The notes under the pieces are model-generated. The model saw only the letters and a program-made list of their open reading frames with translations, did no database searches and was not told where the DNA came from. A DNA stretch of 64,000 nucleotides from a virus. The stretch lies in the IMG/VR virus record IMGVR_UViG_3300047316_000072, positions 1 to 64,000 of that record; one strand, given 5' to 3'. The translations under genes were made by a program, and so were the position numbers. Positions 29,114 through 38,081 of the stretch are shown in pieces (positions within the stretch are counted from its first letter, which is position 1; the number at the start of each line of letters is the position of its first letter).

Positions 29114-31786
29114 ATGAAACTGGCTGGACCGCCAATCGTATATCCGACAGAACGCCCTCAGTGCCCTAACTGCCCTTACGGTGGACCAAAGGTAGGCTCA
29201 CGAGGCAACCCACAAAGCCCTATAGTCTTCATCGGCGAAGCTCCAGGAGCACAGGAGATCCAACATGGGATCCCACTTGTAGGGCCATCAGGAGAAGTGT
29301 TCTGGCAGACTCTAGCAAAGGAGATGCCACAATGGGATCCGCAGGACGTACTAATTCTCAACGCATGTCAGTGCCTACCCCCTCGGACGAAGGACACACA
29401 AAAGAATCTCGCCACCGTCCAAAGAGCCGCTCAAGCCTGCTCAATGCGATTACGCGAGCAGGTGTTACAATTCCCCCGCCGTTTAGTGATTGCGATGGGG
29501 AACTTTGCATTACGCTCACTGACTGGGAACTATGGCTACAAGATCACGCAAATACGTGGGCAGCTCTTAAGGAGCGACCTTTCATCGCGTGGGCTGTTGC
29601 CTGTCATCCACCCGGCAGCACTTCTGAGGGGTACTGGAAACTATCGTCTGTACAAAGAGGACATCCGCTACGCCTCGCAGTTATTGGACGGTGGACCTCA
29701 AAGACGCGAGATAACGCCAAGGTGGCTCGTGATAAGAAACAAGTTCCAAATATCGCAGATGTGTAACCTATTGAAACACAACAAGTTTATAGCGTGCGAT
29801 TCGGAAACAGGGGGCTTCAATCACCTCACTGATGAAGTGCTGGCTGTTGGCCTTTGCAGCGACCCCTCGCTGGTGTATATCGTTCCAGGCGAGCTGGTCA
29901 AGTATCTAGCTCCGCTATTCCGTGAGAAGGGGCCCAGGTTCATATGGCACAACGGTAAGTTCGACATGCGGTTCATGCGACGTGAAATAGGGAAAGAGGC
30001 AAGGTGTGATGATGATACAATGCTCCTGTCTTACACAATTGATGAGCAAGGCGGAATCCATGATCTCGAGCAACTCGGGAACGATCTTCTCGGTGCGCCC
30101 GACTACAAGCACATGCTCAAACCATGGCTGCCTAATCGGAAGACTAGCTTCAGGGTCGTTCCCAGGCCAGTGCTCTATCACTACCTTGCACTCGATACAA
30201 GCAATACCCTACAAATCTTCGGAGTCATGCGAGGTCGAGTGGCTGCTGACCCTATCATGGAAAAGCTCTATACCAAAACCCTGATGCCAGCAGCTGAGTT
30301 CCTCTATCAGGTAGAGATGAGAGGGATGATGGTATGCAAGAATAGGATGGAGCATCAGTCCACAGTATTGCAGCTAGACATCAATCAGGCCTATACAGTC
30401 ATGCAGGCAGTAGCGGCAAGAGCTGGACTCAATGGTGAGATCAACCCAAACAGTCCACTACAGCTAGCACACCTCTTCTGGGATGTCCTGAAGATCAAGC
30501 AGCCGAAGGCCGGGGACAGGAGTACCAGACGGGAAGTGCTGGATATGCTTCCCAACCACCCAGCGGTCAGCGCGTTGAAGTCATTCCGGAAGGCGTCGAA
30601 GGCAAAGAGTACCTATGTGACCAGTCTAGAAAGGAACCTCAATGTCGACGGAAGAGTTCACCCAACATTTCTACTTCATGGAACTAGGACAGGACGGCTC
30701 TCAAGTCGCGGTCCCAATATGCAAAACATCCCCCGAGGTACTCAGATTAGAGGAATGTACATGGCTCAGCCAGGCCATGTATTTATTAAGGCTGATCTCA
30801 ACCAGGCAGAGCTCCGGTCCCTTGCCGTACTATCCGGAGATGATTACCTGCTTGGAGTGTATGCGCCTGGTAGCCGACGCAAGCTCCACCATGAGACGGC
30901 CGAAGAGTTCTATCCGGGGTGGATCGCTCGTGGTAGGGACAAGACCTACGAAGGATATGAGCAGATCATCAGAGCAAAGGCTGTCAACTTTGGCATTGTG
31001 TATGGTCGTCAGGCACCTTCCATAGCTGATGAGTTCAACCTACCTATGAGGGTAGCACAGGGCTTCATTGACAAGTGGTCTCATAGGAGCCCTAAGGCTT
31101 GGGCATTCATGGAGAAGTGTAGGAACGCTCCGGTGAAGGGACAGAACCTAGTTACTATTTTTGGCCGCAGAAAACGGCACTGGCTTGTAACCAGGGAGAA
31201 CCTGAATAGCCTACAAAATGAGGCATCAAATTTTCCTCACCAGTCCATCTCGCATGACATTTGCATGCACGGTGGAATGAAGGCAGCTCCCATACTACAG
31301 CCATACGGAGTGTACCCGTGCAATGAAGTACACGATGAGGTCATGTTCGAGTGTCCAGACATCCCTGAGCTGATAAGCTTCAGCAAATACGTAATAGTCA
31401 GATGCCTGGAATCTATCGCGCCATCATGGGGCCTAACGCAGATACCGTTCCTAGCTGAGGCCGATGTGGGCAGGCGCTGGAGTATCTATCGCAACCCAAA
31501 GGAGTTCCCCTATGACTACCGCCCTGATAGTGAAACGGAGTGGCATGTACCTAACAGCGCCGTGCTTGATGCGATCAGAGTTAGCAGGTACAACCTTGAG
31601 TTACTGGCATCTAAGCCGGAGTTGCTTCCACCCGGAAATGGAATGGGAACGTCCACGAGTGACGTACGTACTGTCGCAGATCCTGTCGATGCTTCAATTG
31701 ATGCAGACTGGGCAGAAACAGAACCTGAGGCTGTATGGGGTCCTTTGCCAGCTTCAGAACTTGATCGTAGGGACCTCACACCATAA
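29114..31786 (+). CDS. Uracil-DNA glycosylase domain fused to family A DNA polymerase
   Basis: Residues 1-195 look like a family-4-type uracil-DNA glycosylase: GEAPGAQE at 41-48, HPAALLR at 166-172 and cysteines C17, C20, C85 or C87 and C109 suited to a 4Fe-4S cluster. Residues about 205-380 are a 3'-5' exonuclease (ACDSETGGF with D229/E231, WHNGKFDMRF, YHYLALDTSN). The rest is a PolA-type polymerase: KADLNQAELRS (motif A, about 558), KAVNFGIVYG (motif B, about 620) and EVHDEVMFE (motif C, about 740). The last 90 residues form an acidic extension. It is the replicative polymerase. UDG-polymerase fusions are known in a few phages (SPO1-type), as I recall. Confidence 0.85.
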   Translation: MKLAGPPIVYPTERPQCPNCPYGGPKVGSRGNPQSPIVFIGEAPGAQEIQHGIPLVGPSGEVFWQTLAKEMPQWDPQDVLILNACQCLPPRTKDTQKNLATVQRAAQACSMRLREQVLQFPRRLVIAMGNFALRSLTGNYGYKITQIRGQLLRSDLSSRGLLPVIHPAALLRGTGNYRLYKEDIRYASQLLDGGPQRREITPRWLVIRNKFQISQMCNLLKHNKFIACDSETGGFNHLTDEVLAVGLCSDPSLVYIVPGELVKYLAPLFREKGPRFIWHNGKFDMRFMRREIGKEARCDDDTMLLSYTIDEQGGIHDLEQLGNDLLGAPDYKHMLKPWLPNRKTSFRVVPRPVLYHYLALDTSNTLQIFGVMRGRVAADPIMEKLYTKTLMPAAEFLYQVEMRGMMVCKNRMEHQSTVLQLDINQAYTVMQAVAARAGLNGEINPNSPLQLAHLFWDVLKIKQPKAGDRSTRREVLDMLPNHPAVSALKSFRKASKAKSTYVTSLERNLNVDGRVHPTFLLHGTRTGRLSSRGPNMQNIPRGTQIRGMYMAQPGHVFIKADLNQAELRSLAVLSGDDYLLGVYAPGSRRKLHHETAEEFYPGWIARGRDKTYEGYEQIIRAKAVNFGIVYGRQAPSIADEFNLPMRVAQGFIDKWSHRSPKAWAFMEKCRNAPVKGQNLVTIFGRRKRHWLVTRENLNSLQNEASNFPHQSISHDICMHGGMKAAPILQPYGVYPCNEVHDEVMFECPDIPELISFSKYVIVRCLESIAPSWGLTQIPFLAEADVGRRWSIYRNPKEFPYDYRPDSETEWHVPNSAVLDAIRVSRYNLELLASKPELLPPGNGMGTSTSDVRTVADPVDASIDADWAETEPEAVWGPLPASELDRRDLTP

Positions 31787-31803
31787 CGCAGCGTAGAAAA
31801 AGA

Positions 31804-31830
31804 GGGAGCGCTAATCTGACTAGCGCTCCC
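31804..31830. terminator. Bidirectional terminator between convergent blocks
   Basis: GGGAGCGCTA (31804-31813) and TAGCGCTCCC (31821-31830) form a perfect 10-bp stem with a 7-nt loop. An A run at 31797-31801 gives a T tract for the minus-strand transcript of the late genes; the plus side has only TTAGTTG. Confidence 0.8.
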
Positions 31831-31950
31831 TTAGTTGTAGCACGTCTGGGCTCTCGCCCCGCAGATCAGTCCAGCGAGGTGACCGGACAGACCTACGTTG
31901 TAACCCCATTAGGGAGGAAACAAACCAATGGGGCTACCTCTGGAGAGTCA

Positions 31951-34362
31951 TCAAGTACAGACCCATAACCAACCGTCTGACGAGACTGGAGCGGCCAAGC
32001 TGACCCAATGCTCGACAGAAACCTGCGTGACCGTCTCTCTTGTAGGGATCGAAGTAACTGTTGCCCAGTGCTCCAAGGACACCTGAGTAAGTGCCTCAGC
32101 CGGCCGGACACCGCTTATGAGAAAGTGTTCTACGCTTACCTGCGTGACTGAAGCAATAGGCAGGCCTGCAGCCCAGTGTTCGACTCCTACCTGTGTAACC
32201 TGATCCTGAGTAGCGGAGAGCGAGATTGCGCGAGGTCTGCTCTGAGTACCTGCCTGGACTCGAGCTAAGATGTCTGTGTAGGCAGATGTAAGTGTAGCTG
32301 TTCCACGAGCTTTGCTGCCCGCTCCTACACGGGCACGGATATCGGTATAACCCGACGGTACACTGACGATTACTTCAATGCCACTGAAGGCACCAACCAC
32401 TCCAGCATTATACGTCGCGACATACGAAGGCGTAGGGACCGAGCCTGGCTGAACGTCTCCTAGCCAGATCATGTTACCTGTGTTGGCGGAGCCTTGACCT
32501 ACTAGTGTCGCAGGCGTGACAATCGTTCCACCACTTGTAGCACTCTGGTAAGTGACTAGAACATAATTGCTAGGACTAGCTGGAGTTGCGGGGAGTAGCG
32601 TAGCAGTAAAGGGAGATGACCCAGTACCTGCAGCAGTAAGTACCTGATCTAGCGTGACGCCAGAAGTATTGACAGCACGGATACAGACTGTAGAGGTAGT
32701 GGTGTTGACTGTGCCTGAATTGGTATAGACAGGGTCAGCATCGCCAGCTGCATAGATCTTAGTGAAGAGGTAGGCGCCATTGATGAGAGCTGACCGGGTG
32801 TATCCTGCAGGTGTAGTGATAGTTGTACCTGCTGCAGGGATAGCGAAGGTGCAGACTAGGTCACCAGTACGTGCACCTAGACGGCTGAGAGGGATTGTAG
32901 TACTGGCTACACTGCCCGTGGTACCATAAGCTGCACCCCAGGTAGCAGGTGTTGACTGAGGAGTTGCAACTGTGTCAGGAGCGTACTTGATGGCAATCTG
33001 TACGCCAGTGTAGAGAACACCACCAGTGCCTGACCAGGTTGCAAACTGATTCCCTGTTAGTCCAGTTCCTACAAGCGTTCTATCGGCAGCAATAATCCCC
33101 TGACCGTTAGTGAATGCTCTCTGAACGAATCCTGTCGGTAATGTTGGCACACCTGGGAACGTAGTACTGATCATCCATATCCCAACCAGCTTGTCGTTGG
33201 GATACTTAGGAGCTACTGATGGAGCGTTGTAGTAACCAGCAAAGGTGCCGCTGGCAGCCTGAGAGGCTATGCAGTTATTGCTAACGTCGATAGGATTGGT
33301 CTGATCAACGTTGAAATACCTGAGCGCGCACGACGCCCATGTGTTACTAATGGTGGAGGTAAGTGTGATGCTAGTCGGATCGCCGGCTTGAACAAGCCTA
33401 TAGATGGCTCCTTGACCATTGACGTTGAAGAGAGTAGTCCAGCCTGCCGGAGGCGTAACTACTGGACCTGGAACGGTTCCTATAGCAACGGTCTGAGTGT
33501 AGCCGACAATGATTAGGTCACCAAGCACTCCTCCTGGTAGTGCGATGACGTTTGTTGTGGAGTTAGTTGTTGGTCCTAGTGTTGAACTGCGGAACTGGAC
33601 ACCCTCAACAGGGACCCATTCCTCGATCGAACTTTGCGTGACACGGGCATAGTTGAGAGCAGGGTCGATGATCCCCCACTCTTCAATGGACGACTGTGTG
33701 ACAACGGCAGTTACGTTAGCATCTGAAGGAGCACCCCATTCCTCGATTGAGGACTGCGTAACGATGTTGCTAGTCGCTGGCCCCAGCCCTGATGTAAAGC
33801 CGCTAGTGAAGCCGGATGGGACAGTTCCACTGAACGCAGTGTCACCAAAGTTAGCTGTACATGCATCCGAGGCTGCCGAGAATTCAGTTACTGGGAGGAA
33901 GCCAATAGGACCACCAGCTACAGTACCAACCGCGAGTCCTCCAACTCCGGTTGCAGGATTTGCAGTGCCGCTACCATTCCAGTTACCGGCAGGAGCAACT
34001 CGGATCCAGAGGAGTCCTGCGGACGCATCCAGCGCAAAGGACATAGTAGCGCCAGACGTAGTCCCAGTCAGTCCAGTAGCAATCTGGGTCCCTGACCGAT
34101 AGACTGTAGCGTTGTTAAATACCGCTACAAGATTGGTGGCGTTCCAAACGTTAGGAGTGGAGCTAGCATTAGTAAGGCCAATGCCTGTGTTGCCGTTGAC
34201 CCAGGCAGACATAAGAACTTCCCAGTAGAACTTTCCACTGGCGATGTTGTCTATAGTACGTACCCAGGCGCCTGCTCCAGAGGCGGTAGCAGTCAGATTG
34301 TTCGTACCGCTCAACGTAACGTTGGCGGTCTTATCCGTTGTACTCCAAGTGGTGTTGGCCAC
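31951..34362 (-). CDS. Large repetitive tail or adhesin protein, 803 aa
   Basis: Last gene of the late operon. The N-terminal 150 residues resemble a SPRY-like beta sandwich (GKFYWEVLMSAWVNGNTGIG, GTVAGGPIGFLP). Three copies of a VTQSSIEEW repeat follow near residues 200-255, then beta-rich domains with VTPPAGWTTLFN and TTPAGYTRSALI segments, and four more repeats (VTQVGVEHW-type) near the C-terminus. A linker DIRARVGAGSKARG occurs twice in variant form. Phage tail adhesins often carry such short repeats between beta domains. It is probably a host-binding fibre, but no receptor is known. Confidence 0.6.
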   Translation of the reverse strand: MANTTWSTTDKTANVTLSGTNNLTATASGAGAWVRTIDNIASGKFYWEVLMSAWVNGNTGIGLTNASSTPNVWNATNLVAVFNNATVYRSGTQIATGLTGTTSGATMSFALDASAGLLWIRVAPAGNWNGSGTANPATGVGGLAVGTVAGGPIGFLPVTEFSAASDACTANFGDTAFSGTVPSGFTSGFTSGLGPATSNIVTQSSIEEWGAPSDANVTAVVTQSSIEEWGIIDPALNYARVTQSSIEEWVPVEGVQFRSSTLGPTTNSTTNVIALPGGVLGDLIIVGYTQTVAIGTVPGPVVTPPAGWTTLFNVNGQGAIYRLVQAGDPTSITLTSTISNTWASCALRYFNVDQTNPIDVSNNCIASQAASGTFAGYYNAPSVAPKYPNDKLVGIWMISTTFPGVPTLPTGFVQRAFTNGQGIIAADRTLVGTGLTGNQFATWSGTGGVLYTGVQIAIKYAPDTVATPQSTPATWGAAYGTTGSVASTTIPLSRLGARTGDLVCTFAIPAAGTTITTPAGYTRSALINGAYLFTKIYAAGDADPVYTNSGTVNTTTSTVCIRAVNTSGVTLDQVLTAAGTGSSPFTATLLPATPASPSNYVLVTYQSATSGGTIVTPATLVGQGSANTGNMIWLGDVQPGSVPTPSYVATYNAGVVGAFSGIEVIVSVPSGYTDIRARVGAGSKARGTATLTSAYTDILARVQAGTQSRPRAISLSATQDQVTQVGVEHWAAGLPIASVTQVSVEHFLISGVRPAEALTQVSLEHWATVTSIPTRETVTQVSVEHWVSLAAPVSSDGWLWVCT

Positions 34363-34375
34363 TGACTATACTACA

Positions 34376-35893
34376 CTACGCAATTACAGTGGGACCGAAC
34401 TGGACTGCGTCTACAGCTGCAGTGGTCCACGGAGCGCTTGTATTTGGGTCATTCAAGTAGTTGGCTGCTGACCAGTTCCAGCCGGTTGTAAGAGTAATTG
34501 TTGGAGCAGCTACCGTAGTGGCACCGCTCTTGAGCTGTGTAGCAGCCTGTCTGAATCCAGCATCTGACTTCTGCATGTAAGATCTGACTGTCACAGCAAT
34601 CACTGACGAGGGCGGAGTCACTCCACTCAGAGGCGAGAGGCCGTAGAAGTCTGCATGACCTACAGTACTGTCGTACACGTATGTAGTCAAGGCGGTCTGA
34701 GGAGCATCACTAACAAGGAATGCATTCAGAGGTACCACGTTGCAGAACAAGTAAGTCCACCCAGTACGAGGTGTTACTGCAGCTGCACCTGCAGCAGAGG
34801 AGGGGAAGCTTCCAGTATAGGTCTGTGCTAACGTATACATGCCTGCAGAGACAGTATTAGGCCCTTGTAGAGCCATTGCAACGTCACTATTCAGAGCAGC
34901 ATAGTAGGAGCCTCCTCTAGTTAGAACAGGAGGCGTGGCGAAAGTGTATACGACATTACCTGCAAGGGGATTGGTTACAGCAGTAGCTGTACCGTTAGTG
35001 ACCAGATTACCTGGTGCTCCTCCAGTTCCCGTAGAATCGTAGATCGCCATGTTTGCATGGCCTGTCACATTGCTATTTATGCTGTTGACCAGAGATAATA
35101 TAGCTCCCGTGGTGTTAGTTGGACATGTGAAAGGAACGAAGAGGATGGTATTGATCGTTGTAGCTGGGACAACACCAGACACTCCGTTAAGTATGACCTG
35201 AACGGATGACTGACCTCTGGAGAACTGAACTGTCTGATCAATAGTAGGCATCCGAGTGTAGCATCGTACATCACCAATCCAGGGTACGCTGGTAGGATCT
35301 GATCGCCATAGGAAATCGTCGATGAAGAAGTTGCTTACAAAAGCTCCTGCTCCAAGAGCTATCCTGTTAGCGTAGTTGTTTGCGCTGCCCGCTCTGGTGT
35401 TCAAGCCTGTAGCGCTAAAACTGTTGCTGGGACTGCCGTTAGCCCTGACTATAAAGCTCCCTGTCGTATTATTGATCACTACCTCGATCTCATAGGAGTA
35501 CCAAGCACTAGGAGCTGTGAAAGCTCCTGTATAAGTGGCCAGTACAGTACCTCCAGCTGCTCCCGAACACAAGGTGATAGCCCCGTCAGTTCGGAACTGT
35601 ACGGTGCATTGAACAGCTGCAACGTCGCTAATCTGGATGATGAAACCATTTGTTGAACCGCTTACGGTAGCGGTCTGCATGTAGGCTACATTAAAGTGAT
35701 GGACAGCATCATTAGCGCCCGAGCTCTTGTACAGTCCGGCTCCCGTACCACCGCCTGATGCTAGAGACTGGCCAACTCCAAATCTGCTAGCTGCGTTCTG
35801 GTTGAAGTTGTTGCTTATCAGGTTGCCGTCCCAGTAGCCCTGAGCATCTGCATCATCGTTGTACAGATCAAAGCCGTCTCCAAATACTTGCAT
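34376..35893 (-). CDS. Adhesin-like virion protein, paralogue 1, 505 aa
   Basis: Begins MQVFGDGFDLYNDDADAQGY and has a LamG-like first half (VHHFNVAYM, CTVQFRTDGAITLCSG, GSFIVRANG, FFIDDFLWRSD) ending VPWVGDVRCYTRMP; a second beta domain contains NMAIYDSTGTGGAPGNLVTN. It is closely similar to the next gene and more distantly to the one at 44138, so a three-copy family of exposed tail proteins is present. It likely binds carbohydrate on the host surface, which is inference. Confidence 0.65.
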   Translation of the reverse strand: MQVFGDGFDLYNDDADAQGYWDGNLISNNFNQNAASRFGVGQSLASGGGTGAGLYKSSGANDAVHHFNVAYMQTATVSGSTNGFIIQISDVAAVQCTVQFRTDGAITLCSGAAGGTVLATYTGAFTAPSAWYSYEIEVVINNTTGSFIVRANGSPSNSFSATGLNTRAGSANNYANRIALGAGAFVSNFFIDDFLWRSDPTSVPWIGDVRCYTRMPTIDQTVQFSRGQSSVQVILNGVSGVVPATTINTILFVPFTCPTNTTGAILSLVNSINSNVTGHANMAIYDSTGTGGAPGNLVTNGTATAVTNPLAGNVVYTFATPPVLTRGGSYYAALNSDVAMALQGPNTVSAGMYTLAQTYTGSFPSSAAGAAAVTPRTGWTYLFCNVVPLNAFLVSDAPQTALTTYVYDSTVGHADFYGLSPLSGVTPPSSVIAVTVRSYMQKSDAGFRQAATQLKSGATTVAAPTITLTTGWNWSAANYLNDPNTSAPWTTAAVDAVQFGPTVIA

Positions 35894-35908
35894 GACGTTC
35901 CCTCTTTG

Positions 35909-37414
35909 TCAGGCTACAACTGTTGGGCCTACTTGTAAGTTATTGACTGCAGTAGGAGTCCATGCTGTGCTGGTGGCAGGATCAACAGTGTCAGTCCTCC
36001 ACACCCACTGCCATCCGTTAGTGAGGTTAAGTGAAGGGGTGGCTACTGTGGTACTGCCGCTTTTCATCTGGATCGCTCCCTGCCTAAACCCTGCATCGCT
36101 CTTCTGCATGAACCCTCTGACTGTAACGCAGATAGTACTTGTAGGCGTAATAGAGATAGCGCCTATACTATAGAAGTCTGAGTCACCCACGTTGTTATCA
36201 TATACGTAGGTTGTGGCACCGTCCTGATGGGCTTCAGATACCAGCGAAGCGTTCATAGGAACTGCCGAGATGTAGATGCTGGTGTAGCCGATCGGAGACC
36301 CTCCTATAACAGTAGCAGCAGATGCACTCGCAGGAAAAGCACCTGTGTACGTTTGGGCCAACTGATAGATAGGGTTTGCAGGAGGATTGTCTCCCATCCA
36401 GTTAGGACCAATATCTCCAGTCATTGCGGCGTAGTATCGGGTACCTGGAGTCAGAGTTGGAGGAGTAGCAAAGGTATACGTTCTGTACCCACCTCCTGGA
36501 TTGGTTAGAGCAGTTGCCGTACCATTAGTAAGAAGGTTGCCCGGAGCCCCTCCAGTACCTGTAGCATCGTAGATTGCCATGTTTATATGACCGGTCTGAG
36601 AAGTAAACGCTCTGCACTGAAAGTTCAGTAACGGCCCTGCTATGTTTAAAGGCGCTGTGAACGGAGAGAAGACAATGAGGTTAGCACCCGAGCCACCACT
36701 GTTCCCCTCTCCTGCACCTACGTTGTATGTGATTGCAGCAGGCGACTTGGAGAACTGGACTGTTACATCTTGGAAGGGCATCCTTGTGTAGCATCGGACA
36801 TCTCCTACCCACGGTACTGTTGCTGCATCTGAGCGCCACAGAAGGTCATCCATGTAGCACTGGTTAAAGTTCAGTCCACCAACCCATAGACGGTTGGCGT
36901 AGTTGTTCGCCGTACCTCCTCGTGTATTAAGGCCTCCTAAGGTGAAGTCGTTACTGGGATTGCCGTTCTTTCTGACCGTGAAGCTCCCAGTAGTGTTGTT
37001 GATCACCACTTCTATTTCAAAGGCGTACCACACGCTTGAGACAGTGAACGCGCCCGTATAGGTTGCTAAAATAGCTCCTCCCGGACCTCCGGTACATAAC
37101 AGGATTGCACCGTCAGTTCGGAACTCTACAGTACATTGAGCAGTGGCCCCGTCAGATAAAGTCAAGCATAGTGGGAGGGCTGCCCCTCCAATTCCTCCTG
37201 GAAGTAGGAATGACAGTACTAAGTGATGCACCGCATCATTGACGTTACTAGCCTTAGTAAGGACCGTACCGTTCAAGTTGTACACGTTCAGACCCTGACT
37301 GCCTGCAAAGCGACCCGCGACGAAACCTAGACCTCCGCCGGTATCCCAATAGCCCGCGAACTCATCGGCCGCAGCTGTGTATACATCAAAACCGTCACCA
37401 AAGGTCCAGGCCAT
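35909..37414 (-). CDS. Adhesin-like virion protein, paralogue 2, 501 aa
   Basis: Begins MAWTFGDGFDVYTAAADEFA and follows the architecture of its neighbour: LamG-like half, the WVGDVRCYTRMP junction, and a beta domain with NMAIYDATGTGGAPGNLLTN. The ends also match (NNLQVGPTVVA versus DAVQFGPTVIA). It arose by duplication, with substitutions spread along the length. Role as above. Confidence 0.65.
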   Translation of the reverse strand: MAWTFGDGFDVYTAAADEFAGYWDTGGGLGFVAGRFAGSQGLNVYNLNGTVLTKASNVNDAVHHLVLSFLLPGGIGGAALPLCLTLSDGATAQCTVEFRTDGAILLCTGGPGGAILATYTGAFTVSSVWYAFEIEVVINNTTGSFTVRKNGNPSNDFTLGGLNTRGGTANNYANRLWVGGLNFNQCYMDDLLWRSDAATVPWVGDVRCYTRMPFQDVTVQFSKSPAAITYNVGAGEGNSGGSGANLIVFSPFTAPLNIAGPLLNFQCRAFTSQTGHINMAIYDATGTGGAPGNLLTNGTATALTNPGGGYRTYTFATPPTLTPGTRYYAAMTGDIGPNWMGDNPPANPIYQLAQTYTGAFPASASAATVIGGSPIGYTSIYISAVPMNASLVSEAHQDGATTYVYDNNVGDSDFYSIGAISITPTSTICVTVRGFMQKSDAGFRQGAIQMKSGSTTVATPSLNLTNGWQWVWRTDTVDPATSTAWTPTAVNNLQVGPTVVA

Positions 37415-37426
37415 CTATGAGCTTCC

Positions 37427-38077
37427 TTACGCTTGAGTCAATTGAAGGGCGCCAGGAGCCCCTCCGGCAAGACGGAGAGTTACCGCTGAGCCTACTGTGA
37501 TAGCTCCTACCTTCCTTACGCTCCCACTTCCAGTGCCTGTAGTATTGACGCCCGCAGTGAAAGTGTCAGCAGTCCCTCCAGCTACGGTAAGCAAGCCCGT
37601 CCAGCTGCCTGCAGTAGCAGGTAGGATGCCTCCATACTCGTTACTCACTACCACAGTATCACCGTTCCCGTATCCGTGTACAGGAGCTGTAATGACACCA
37701 GGAGATGCCAACGTGCACGTGAATGGCAGCCAGGAGAAGAGTCCCAGATAGTCCCACCACAGTAAGGTGCCGGCAGTGCTAGCATCAAATGCTCCCGCGG
37801 CTACAATTGATCCCCAGGATGCTGTTGATGGAGGGAAGATGATGTCTCCTACATTACTCACCGTGCTAGGGGCGCTAGCTCCTGCTGCATTCCATGTTGC
37901 GCCTGTTGTAGCGACGCGCGCATAGGAGCCTCCAGTGACTTCTGTAAAGCCTGTTCCAGCATCTATACCGGCAACTGTAAACAGCCCAATATAGATGGTA
38001 GGCAGAGTGCCGATGCTAGTCTTGCCAGTAGAATGATCGAGGACCCTTCTGGCCCAGTTATCTGTGAAGCCAGTCAT
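37427..38077 (-). CDS. Tail fibre-like virion protein, 216 aa
   Basis: Begins MTGFTDNWARRVLDHSTGK, with YIGLFTV and ARVATTGATWNAA, a pattern seen in small phage tail fibre proteins of siphoviruses with similar tail tips. The C-terminal part is beta-rich (NGDTVVVSNEY, TGSGSVRKVGAITV). It lies between the J-like tip protein and the adhesins and probably joins them. Confidence 0.6.
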   Translation of the reverse strand: MTGFTDNWARRVLDHSTGKTSIGTLPTIYIGLFTVAGIDAGTGFTEVTGGSYARVATTGATWNAAGASAPSTVSNVGDIIFPPSTASWGSIVAAGAFDASTAGTLLWWDYLGLFSWLPFTCTLASPGVITAPVHGYGNGDTVVVSNEYGGILPATAGSWTGLLTVAGGTADTFTAGVNTTGTGSGSVRKVGAITVGSAVTLRLAGGAPGALQLTQA

Positions 38078-38081
38078 GTGC

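Noticed and set aside
29332-29766. A 144-codon frame inside the polymerase gene
   Set aside because: It is a frame shadow in the UDG domain region; the polymerase frame carries all the motifs.
31928-32080. A short plus-strand ORF with a good ribosome binding site (GGGAGGAAACAAACC) at the end of the late block
   Set aside because: It overlaps the well-supported 803-residue minus-strand gene in antisense, has no promoter or family, and is less than 50 codons in the ATG frame. A neighbouring frame reads plausibly but has no start.
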